From Planctomycetota bacterium (lineage in GTDB: Bacteria > Planctomycetota > PLA2): a DNA stretch of 5,699 bases. Made by a program: the position numbers and the translations under genes. Positions 1-5,699 of this stretch are shown in pieces. The stretch's first letter is position 1; every line of letters begins with the position of its first letter. A model generated the notes under the pieces. That model was not told the DNA's origin. It did not search any database and saw only the letters and a program-made list of their open reading frames with translations. Location: contig JAKLKT010000229.1 in the NCBI GenBank assembly GCA_023150495.1, positions 1 to 5,699 on the forward strand, written 5' to 3'.

Positions 1-2331
1 GTGCTCGCGGCGTTCGACCTCGCCGCGCTCGCGGGCGACGGCGCGCCCGACGGCCTCGAGCTGCGCGTCTCCCCGGCCGCCGGCGAGGAGGAGGAGGGGC
101 TCCGGTTCACGAAGACGGTGAAGCTCGGCGGCCACATCGTCCCCGTCGCCTGCGTCGCCACGGCCCGCTTCCGGCGCGAGCGGCCCCAGTGGATTCCCGA
201 GGGGGTCCTGGGGGGAGGGCTCCTGCTCACGGCGGCGATGCTCGTCGGCCTCGGCCACGTGTCGCGCGGGCAGAAGCTCCTCGCGCGCCGCACCGAGGAG
301 CTCGCGAAGGCGAACCGCGATCTCGCCGACTACCTCGCCGCGCGGAAGACCGTCGAGGAGGCGCTGCGGCAGAGCGAGGAACGCTACCGCTCCCTCGGCC
401 TCGCGAGCTCGCAGATCATCTGGACGACGGACGCGAAGGGGAACGTCGCGAGCGACCTCCTCGCGTGGCGCGCCTTCACCGGCCAGTCCGAGGAGGACGT
501 GCGCGGCGAGGGCTGGCTCGAAGCCGTGCATGCCGGCGACCGCTCCCGCGTGCGCGACGCGTGGCGCGAGGCCGTCGCGGCGGGCAGCGTCCTCGACGTG
601 GAGTGCCGCATCCGCCACCGCGACCGCGCCCCGCGCGACTTCCACATGCGGGGCGTGCCCGTGAGAGACCGCGACGGCAGCGTGCGCGAGTGGGTCGGGA
701 GCTGCACGGACATCACCGACCGCAAGGCAGCGGAGGCGGCGAGCAAGCGCGCCCGCGAGCTCGCGGAGCTCGCGAACCGCATGAAGAGCGACTTCCTCGC
801 CAACATGAGCCACGAGATCCGCACGCCGATGAACGCGATCCTCGGGATGACGGAGCTCGCGCTCGACACGCACCTGACGCCGGAGCAGCGCGAGTACCTG
901 ACGACCGTCCACCAGGCGACCGAGTCGCTGCTCGCGATCATCGACGACATCCTCGACTTCTCGAAGATCGAGGCCGGTCGCCTGCGCCTCGAGCGGATCG
1001 ACTTCCCGCTGCGGGAGACCGTGGAACGGACCCTCCGCACGCTCGCGATCCGGGCGCACAAGAAGGGGCTCGAACTCGTCGCGGACATCACGCCCGACGT
1101 CCCGGACGGCCTCGCGGGCGACCCCCACCGCATCCGGCAGATCATCCTGAACCTCGTCGGCAACGCGATCAAGTTCACCGAGAAGGGCGAGATCGCGGTG
1201 GCGGTGCGCGTCGCCGAGGTGCCCGGGCCGGAGGTCTGCCTCCTCTTCGCCGTGCGCGACACCGGCATCGGCATCCCGAAGGACAAGCGTCGCCACATCT
1301 TCGGCGCGTTCGTGCAGGCCGACGGGTCGACGACCCGCCGGTACGGGGGGACGGGGCTCGGCCTCGCGATCTCGTCGCAGCTCGTGAAGATGATGCGCGG
1401 CCGTCTCTGGGTCGAGAGCGAGCCCGGCGAGGGCTCGACGTTCTACTTCACGGCCCGCTTCGGCAGGGGCGAGGCGGCGACCGCCCCCGCGCAGCGCTTC
1501 GAGGGTCTCTCCGTGCTCGTCGCGGACGACAACGACACGTGCCGGCAGGTGCTCGCGCGCACGCTCGGGACCTGGGGCGCGCGCGCCGAGGCGGTTCCGC
1601 CCGAGGACGCGGCGGCAGCCGTCGCGGCGTCGGCGTTCGACATCGTCCTCCTCGACGCCCGGACGGGGGCGATGAGCGGCTTCGAGCTCGCGGAGGGGAT
1701 CCGCGCGGCCGCCGCGTCGCCGCCGCGTATCGTGTTCCTCGTCGAGACCGCGGATCAGCAGGAGGACCTGCGCAAGTGCCGCGAGAGCGACGCCGCGGGC
1801 GCGCTCCTGAAGCCGGTGCGCGAGGAGGAGCTCCGCGACGTGCTGCTCCAGGCGATCGGAAGGGAGGGGGCTCCGGGGGCCCAGCAGGCCCCGCCCGAGC
1901 TGCCCCCCGCGACGCGCGCCCTCCACGTCCTCGTCGCCGAGGACACGCCGGTCAACCAGCGCCTCGCCCAGCGCCTGCTCGAGCGGCTCGGCCACACCTG
2001 CGTGGTCGTGGCCGACGGGAAGGCGGCCGTCGAGGCGTACGCCCGGGAGCGGTTCGACCTCGTGCTCATGGACGTCCAGATGCCCGTGATGAGCGGCTTC
2101 GAGGCGACCGCCGGGATCCGCGAGATCGAGCGGCGCGACGGCCGGAAGTGCTTCGTCGTCGCGCTCACCGCACACGCCATGCAGGGATACCGGGAGCGGT
2201 GCCTCGACGCGGGCATGGACGACTACCTGTCGAAGCCCGTCCGCCGCCCGGATCTCCTCTCGCTGTTGGATCGGATCGCGTCCGGGCCGCCGGCCTTGGC
2301 CGGGGCGGACGCAGGGGGTGAAACGTCATGA
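1..2331 (+). CDS. Membrane-bound hybrid histidine kinase, CHASE-like/PAS/HisKA/HATPase/REC/REC (5' end missing)
   Basis: Sensor kinase expected to autophosphorylate on His and pass phosphate to its own receivers. Residues are counted from base 1. Residues 1-60 resemble the C-terminal end of an extracytoplasmic CHASE sensor domain, followed by one membrane segment (about 64-88) and a charged signalling helix (89-125). A PAS domain spans about 122-240 (PAS_3-like). HisKA has the H-box SHEIRTP with H271. HATPase shows the N-box N384/N388, G1 DTGIGI (420-425), an F-box near 433-441 and G2 GGTGLGL (449-455). Receiver 1 (about 503-620) keeps D509/D510, D552 and K604 but is atypical elsewhere. Receiver 2 (about 641-760) has the full set E647/D648, D691, T723 and K745. 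No HPt domain follows. The order resembles BarA/TorS-type hybrid kinases without their HPt. The GTG at base 1 is probably an internal Val codon, because the first transmembrane helix and most of the sensor domain are absent. The kinase call is secure; the CHASE call is a pattern judgement. Confidence 0.95.
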   Translation: MLAAFDLAALAGDGAPDGLELRVSPAAGEEEEGLRFTKTVKLGGHIVPVACVATARFRRERPQWIPEGVLGGGLLLTAAMLVGLGHVSRGQKLLARRTEELAKANRDLADYLAARKTVEEALRQSEERYRSLGLASSQIIWTTDAKGNVASDLLAWRAFTGQSEEDVRGEGWLEAVHAGDRSRVRDAWREAVAAGSVLDVECRIRHRDRAPRDFHMRGVPVRDRDGSVREWVGSCTDITDRKAAEAASKRARELAELANRMKSDFLANMSHEIRTPMNAILGMTELALDTHLTPEQREYLTTVHQATESLLAIIDDILDFSKIEAGRLRLERIDFPLRETVERTLRTLAIRAHKKGLELVADITPDVPDGLAGDPHRIRQIILNLVGNAIKFTEKGEIAVAVRVAEVPGPEVCLLFAVRDTGIGIPKDKRRHIFGAFVQADGSTTRRYGGTGLGLAISSQLVKMMRGRLWVESEPGEGSTFYFTARFGRGEAATAPAQRFEGLSVLVADDNDTCRQVLARTLGTWGARAEAVPPEDAAAAVAASAFDIVLLDARTGAMSGFELAEGIRAAAASPPRIVFLVETADQQEDLRKCRESDAAGALLKPVREEELRDVLLQAIGREGAPGAQQAPPELPPATRALHVLVAEDTPVNQRLAQRLLERLGHTCVVVADGKAAVEAYARERFDLVLMDVQMPVMSGFEATAGIREIERRDGRKCFVVALTAHAMQGYRERCLDAGMDDYLSKPVRRPDLLSLLDRIASGPPALAGADAGGETS
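2313..2318 (+). promoter_or_regulatory. Ribosome binding site for the response regulator gene
   Basis: AGGGGG lies inside the last codons of the upstream kinase gene, 9 bases before the ATG at 2328. It is a good Shine-Dalgarno-like match at normal spacing. It supports ATG 2328 as the start and allows both independent initiation and coupling to the upstream stop. Confidence 0.65.
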
Positions 2332-2930
2332 AGGTCCTTCTCGCCGAAGACGAAGCCGTCTCCCGCCGCCTCATGGAGGTCCACCTCGACAAGTGGGGCT
2401 TCGAGGTCGTCGGCGCCCGCGACGGCGCCGAGGCCTGGGTGCAGCTGCAGCAGCAGCCGGACGTCGAGATGGCCGTCCTCGACTGGATGATGCCCGAGGT
2501 GGACGGCGTCGACCTCATCCACCGCATCCGGAACGAGCTGCCGGGCCGGTCGCTCTACGTGATCGTCTGCACGGCGCGTTCGGGCGTCGAGGACCTCGTC
2601 ACCGCGCTGGACGCGGGCGCGGACGACTACCTGCGGAAGCCCTTCCGGCAGGAGGAGCTGCGCGCGCGCCTGCGGGTCGGCGTCCGCACCGTAGCGCTCG
2701 AGCGGGCGCTCCGCCGCCGCATCGCGGACCTCGACGCCGCCCTCCGCCACGTGCGCACCCTCCAGGGGCTCCTCCCGATCTGCATGCACTGCAAGCGGAT
2801 CCGCAACGAGGAGCAGGTGTGGGAGCGGCTCGAGAGCTACCTCGAGGAGCACGCCGACGTCGAGTTCAGCCACGGCCTCTGCGACGAATGCCTCGCGAAG
2901 ACCTGCGCGACGGCGCACGAGGACGCGTGA
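2328..2930 (+). CDS. Response regulator: intact receiver plus C-terminal CxxC...CxxC module
   Basis: A 200-residue response regulator, predicted cytoplasmic. The receiver covers residues 1-120 and is complete: acidic pair E7/D8, phosphoacceptor D52 in LDWMMP, T82 and K104 in RKPF. A helical linker with heptad-like character (about 122-147) leads to a compact tail with C152/C155 (CMHC) and C185/C188 (CDEC). Between them are a Trp-containing helix and the stretch EFSHGLC with H182. The four Cys suggest a zinc-ribbon-like metal site; this is inference. From memory, similar LPIC-x2-C...W...FSHG-x-C-x2-C tails end other bacterial receiver, PAS and GAF proteins, but I know of no assigned function. 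There is no helix-turn-helix, GGDEF, EAL or HD-GYP domain, so this is not a standard transcription factor. The ATG overlaps the kinase stop (ATGA, 2328-2331), and the first residues, MKVLLAEDE, are a textbook receiver start. It is a likely target of one or both flanking kinases. Confidence 0.95.
   Translation: MKVLLAEDEAVSRRLMEVHLDKWGFEVVGARDGAEAWVQLQQQPDVEMAVLDWMMPEVDGVDLIHRIRNELPGRSLYVIVCTARSGVEDLVTALDAGADDYLRKPFRQEELRARLRVGVRTVALERALRRRIADLDAALRHVRTLQGLLPICMHCKRIRNEEQVWERLESYLEEHADVEFSHGLCDECLAKTCATAHEDA
2919..2922 (+). promoter_or_regulatory. Weak ribosome binding site before the third gene
   Basis: GAGG sits only 4 bases before the GTG at 2927, closer than the usual spacing. Together with the GTGA stop/start overlap, this suggests that ribosomes finishing the response regulator reinitiate here rather than loading independently. 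The assignment is tentative because short purine runs are common in this DNA. Confidence 0.3.
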
Positions 2931-5605
2931 CGAGCACGCGGGGGGCGCTGGTCGTCGTCAACGACGAGCCGACGCAGCTGCGGCTCGCGTGCGCCCTTCT
3001 CGAGCGGCAGGGCTACCGCGTCCTCCCCGCGACCGGCGCCGCGCAGGCGCTGCGGCTCCTCGAGCAGCATGCGGGCATCGAGGGCGTCGTCACCGACCTG
3101 CACATGCCGGAGATCGACGGCTGGCGCCTCTGCCGGCTTCTCCGGTCCCCCGCGTACCCGGAGTTCAACCGCCTCCCGATCCTCGTCCTCTCCGCCACGT
3201 TCTCGGGCGAGGACGCGGACCACATCACGAAGGAGCTCGGCGCCAACGCGTTCCTGCCCGCCCCCTACCAGCCGGCCGCGCTCATCCGGACGGTCGCGGG
3301 CATGCTCGACGGGGAGGCGCCGCCGCTCGCCCCCTCGGTCCTCCTCGTGCAGCCGGACTCCGGCCGCGCGGCGCGCCTCGCGAGCTCGTTCCTCGCCCAC
3401 GGCTACGGCGTGCACGTCGCCGGGACGGCGGCGGACGCGCTCGAGACGTTCCGCAGGGAGGACCCGGGCATCGTCGTCGCCGACACGGGGCTGGCCGCCG
3501 AGCTGCTCCCCCAGGTGAAGCGCCCCGGCGGAGCCGCGGTCGTCCTCGTGACCGCGTCCGATCACGACCCGCGGCGCGCGCTCGAGCTCACGCGGCTCGG
3601 CGCCGACGCGTACATCCGGGAGGAGTACGAGCCGGAGCTGCTGGTGACGGTCGGGGAGCGCGCGCGCCGGCAGCGGGCGCTGCTGCGGGTCGAGGAGCTC
3701 CTCGAGGAGCGGACCATGATGCTCCGCAGCGCGGAGCGACGGCTGCGCGCCATGTTCCGCGCGTTCCCGGAGATCCTCCTCGTCTACGGACGCGACGGCC
3801 GGGTCCTCCAGGCGAACCCCGCCGCCGCCGCGGCGCTCGAGCGGGGCAGCGTGGCGCTCGTGGGGTCCGACGTCCGCACGCTCGTCGCCCCCGACGTCCG
3901 CCCCGAGTTCGCCGCGCGGATCGGGCGGCTCGACTCGCGCGGGCCGCGTCGCTACGAGACGGCGTTCCTCGTGCCGGACGGCCGCCGGCTCGAGGTCGAG
4001 GTCACGGACAGCCTCGTGCCCCTCGACGACGGCGACGTGATCCTCTGCGTGGCGCGCGACATCGGCGCGCAGCGCCGCGCGGGCAAGGAGCGTGCGCTGC
4101 TCGCCGCCGCGGTGCAGCAGGCGGGCGAGATGATCGTCGTCGCGGGGATCGACGGCCGCATCCGCTACGTGAACCCCGCGTTCGAGCACATCACCGGCTA
4201 CACGCGCGAGGAGGCCATCGGCGCGTCGATCGACATCCTCGCCGGCGAGGACGAGTCGCAGTGGCGGGACGTGCTCGCGAGCGTCGCCAGGGGCTCGAGC
4301 TGGCGCGGCCGCATGCGGCGCCGGCGGAAGGACGGCCGCCCGTACGTGAGCGAAGGCACGGTGTCGCCGGTGCGCGACGACTCCGAAGGCGTCCGCTACT
4401 ACGTCGGCGTGGAGCAGGACGTGACCTCCGAGGAGGAGCTCGAGGACGCGCTCCGCCAGGCGCAGAAGATGGAGGCGATCGGGACGCTCGCCGGCGGCAT
4501 CGCGCACGACTTCAACAACCTGCTCACCGGCATCCTCGGCTACGCGAACCTGATCGCCACGATGGCGCCCGACGGCGAGATGGGCAAGATGGCGAAGGTG
4601 ATCGAGGGGAGCGCGGAACGCTGCGCGCATCTCACGAAGGAGCTCCTCGGCTTCGCGCGGCGCGGCAAGAACCGGAACGTCCCCGTCGACGTCAACGAGA
4701 TCGTGGGCCAGGTGGCGCACCTCGTGAGCCGCTCGCTCGGCGGCGAGATCCGCCTCCTGACCCGCCTCGAGGCGAACCCCCCCACCGTGCGCGGCGACCC
4801 CTCCCAGATCGAGCAGTCGCTCATGAACCTCGCGATCAACGCCCGCGACGCCCTCGCGGGGCGGAAGGAGGGCGAGATCGTCGTCGCCACGCGCACGATC
4901 GTGATGGACCGGGACAGCTGCGCGCGCCACCCCGGGATGAAGCCGGGACCGTGCGTTCTCGTGAGCGTGACCGACAACGGTTGCGGGATGCCCCGCGACG
5001 TGCAGGCGCGCATCTTCGAGCCCTTCTTCACGACGAAGCCGCGCGGCGAGGGGACGGGCCTCGGCCTGTCGATGACGTGGGGGATCGTGAAGAACCACGG
5101 CGGGAGCATCGGCGTCTACAGCGAGGTCGGCAGGGGCACGACCTTCAACGTCTACCTGCCCGTGGACGAGGAGGCGGTCGCCGCGACGCCCCCGCCCGCG
5201 CCGGCGACGGAGGTCGTCAAGGGCACCGGCCGGATCCTCGTCGTCGACGACGAGGAGGTCGTGCGGACCGCCGCGGCGGCGATGCTCCGCCACCTCGGGT
5301 ACGAGGTGGTCGCGCTCGCGGACGGCGAGGAGGCGGTGCTCTACTACCGCCACTTCGGCGACCGCATCGATCTCGTCCTCCTCGACATGGTGATGCCGAA
5401 GATGGGCGGCCGCGAGACGCTGAAGGCGCTCCGCGAGGTGAACCCCGGCGTCAAGGTCGTGCTGTCGACCGGCTTCGGGCTCAACGAGGCGGCCCAGACG
5501 ATCCTCGACGAGGGCGCGATCGGGTTCGCGCAGAAGCCCTACCGCGCGGCGGACCTCTCGCAGGTGATCGCGGCCGCGCTGCGCGGCGAGCGCTCCGCGA
5601 GGTAG
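2927..5605 (+). CDS. Soluble hybrid histidine kinase, REC-REC-PAS-PAS-HisKA-HATPase-REC
   Basis: An 892-residue kinase with no membrane segment or signal peptide, so probably cytoplasmic. Receiver 1 (about 6-125) has D57 and S89, but N12/D13 at the acidic pair and A112 where Lys is expected. Receiver 2 (about 137-245) has D186 and T209 but Q142/P143 and E232/E233 at the acidic pair and Lys-Pro positions. A charged helix (245-275) leads to PAS 1 (about 268-380, divergent) and PAS 2 (about 387-503, classic NPAFEHITGY). HisKA has H527 in GGIAHDFNN. HATPase shows the N-box N634/N638/D641, G1 DNGCGM (683-688), F-box IFEPFF and G2 GEGTGLGLS (707-715). Receiver 3 (about 769-885) is intact: D774/D775, D820, S847/T848 and K870. 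GTG 2927 is chosen because it overlaps the preceding stop (GTGA) and starts just before the first receiver strand. The same frame is open back to 2318, but that part is an Arg/Pro-rich shadow of the response regulator gene. The H-box places this kinase in a different HisKA group from gene 1. Confidence 0.93.
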   Translation: MTSTRGALVVVNDEPTQLRLACALLERQGYRVLPATGAAQALRLLEQHAGIEGVVTDLHMPEIDGWRLCRLLRSPAYPEFNRLPILVLSATFSGEDADHITKELGANAFLPAPYQPAALIRTVAGMLDGEAPPLAPSVLLVQPDSGRAARLASSFLAHGYGVHVAGTAADALETFRREDPGIVVADTGLAAELLPQVKRPGGAAVVLVTASDHDPRRALELTRLGADAYIREEYEPELLVTVGERARRQRALLRVEELLEERTMMLRSAERRLRAMFRAFPEILLVYGRDGRVLQANPAAAAALERGSVALVGSDVRTLVAPDVRPEFAARIGRLDSRGPRRYETAFLVPDGRRLEVEVTDSLVPLDDGDVILCVARDIGAQRRAGKERALLAAAVQQAGEMIVVAGIDGRIRYVNPAFEHITGYTREEAIGASIDILAGEDESQWRDVLASVARGSSWRGRMRRRRKDGRPYVSEGTVSPVRDDSEGVRYYVGVEQDVTSEEELEDALRQAQKMEAIGTLAGGIAHDFNNLLTGILGYANLIATMAPDGEMGKMAKVIEGSAERCAHLTKELLGFARRGKNRNVPVDVNEIVGQVAHLVSRSLGGEIRLLTRLEANPPTVRGDPSQIEQSLMNLAINARDALAGRKEGEIVVATRTIVMDRDSCARHPGMKPGPCVLVSVTDNGCGMPRDVQARIFEPFFTTKPRGEGTGLGLSMTWGIVKNHGGSIGVYSEVGRGTTFNVYLPVDEEAVAATPPPAPATEVVKGTGRILVVDDEEVVRTAAAAMLRHLGYEVVALADGEEAVLYYRHFGDRIDLVLLDMVMPKMGGRETLKALREVNPGVKVVLSTGFGLNEAAQTILDEGAIGFAQKPYRAADLSQVIAAALRGERSAR

Positions 5606-5623
5606 ATCCGGGGGGGCTCCGGG

Positions 5624-5699
5624 GGCCCGCCTACGCCGAGGCTTCGGCGGACAGGCCCGGCTACGTCAGGGCTTCCGCGGGCGAGCCCGGCGGCGGCGT
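5624..5699 (+). repeat. Imperfect direct repeat, 30-base period, at least two copies plus a partial third
   Basis: Copy 1 (5624-5653) and copy 2 (5654-5683) match at about 23 of 30 positions by hand alignment, sharing GGCCCG, CTACG and GGCTTC at the same offsets. A third copy appears to begin at 5684 (AGCCCGG) but diverges or is cut by the window end. There is no unique sequence between copies, so this is not a CRISPR array. It looks like a small intergenic repeat family or the start of a longer tandem array. Confidence 0.55.
5634..5649 (+). repeat. Small inverted repeat (6-bp stem, 4-base loop)
   Basis: CGCCGA (5634-5639) pairs perfectly with TCGGCG (5644-5649) around the loop GGCT. It lies 29 bases after the stop codon. 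It could act as a transcript-end hairpin or be part of the repeat unit, but no T-tract follows. In copy 2 the matching positions no longer pair perfectly, which argues against strong selection for the stem. Confidence 0.4.

Larger units (their letters stand above)
5606..5699. other. G/C-rich tail after the operon, no gene identified
   Basis: These 94 bases run from the TAG stop to the window edge. They open with a run of seven G (5610-5616) and hold the direct repeats and hairpin listed separately. I see no clear start codon with a ribosome site and no T-run that would mark an intrinsic terminator. One reverse-strand frame is open across it, so the 3' end of a convergent gene cannot be excluded, but nothing supports one. 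Confidence 0.5.

Noticed and set aside
201..219. Possible G-quadruplex in G-runs over the membrane-segment codons
   Set aside because: There are only three separated G-runs, and the sequence is explained by Gly/Leu codons of the hydrophobic segment.
384..1298. A 304-codon open frame on the - strand opposite gene 1
   Set aside because: It is Ser/Arg-rich with no motif and is antisense to the PAS and kinase core. Its composition is that of a shadow frame.
189..2321. A 710-codon open frame on the + strand inside gene 1
   Set aside because: It is Arg/Pro/Gly-rich with no recognisable domains. The overlapping frame carries the complete HisKA, HATPase and receiver motifs.
2318..2926. Upstream in-frame extension of the third gene starting at GTG 2318
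   Set aside because: The added 203 residues are Arg/Pro-rich and overlap the well-supported response regulator in another frame. GTG 2927 gives a clean receiver start and a stop/start overlap.
2837..5353. An 838-codon open frame on the - strand opposite the third gene
   Set aside because: It is Arg/Ala/His/Asp/Val-rich low-complexity sequence with no domain motif, and it lies opposite a gene with full kinase motifs. Long antisense frames are expected where nearly every codon ends in G or C.
5612..5628. Possible intrinsic terminator (GGGC/GCCC stem with a 7-base loop)
   Set aside because: The stem is only 4 bp and no T-run follows, so it cannot be supported as a terminator.
5624..5699. Possible CRISPR array from the regular spacing
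   Set aside because: The copies abut without spacers, differ at about a quarter of positions, and no cas gene is present.

Overview
The window is very GC-rich and densely coding. Almost every codon ends in G or C, Arg/Ala/Gly/Pro-rich shadow frames stay open on both strands, and one gene probably starts with GTG. This fits a high-GC environmental bacterium rich in signal transduction, such as a myxobacterium-like deltaproteobacterium, an acidobacterium or a relative. No marker in the window fixes the taxon.

Layout: three genes on the + strand form one tightly packed two-component signalling operon. (1) Bases 1-2331 hold the 3' part of a membrane-bound hybrid histidine kinase: the end of an extracytoplasmic, CHASE-like sensor, a membrane segment, a signalling helix, PAS, HisKA, HATPase and two receivers. 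Its true start lies upstream of the window. (2) Bases 2328-2930 encode a 200-residue response regulator with an intact receiver and, instead of a DNA-binding domain, a short coiled linker and a CxxC...CxxC module that probably binds metal. (3) Bases 2927-5605 encode an 892-residue kinase with no membrane segment: two degenerate receivers, two PAS domains, HisKA and HATPase of a different family from gene 1, and an intact C-terminal receiver. Both gene junctions are 4-base stop/start overlaps (ATGA, then GTGA), so translation is probably coupled. Bases 5606-5699 are a G/C-rich tail with a 30-base direct-repeat pattern and a small hairpin.

How the genes may work together (inference): the membrane kinase senses an external ligand, the third protein senses a cytoplasmic cue through PAS, and phosphate passes among the intact receivers (one in each protein, plus a less typical one in gene 1). 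The window has two kinase cores and six receiver-like domains, but no HPt domain and no recognisable effector domain (HTH, GGDEF, EAL, HD-GYP or CheB). The phosphotransfer partner and final output are either elsewhere or carried by the Cys-rich tail of the small regulator. I see no defence system, mobile element, CRISPR array or RNA gene. The families are known; the unusual points are the degenerate tandem receivers, the Cys-cluster regulator and the terminal repeats.
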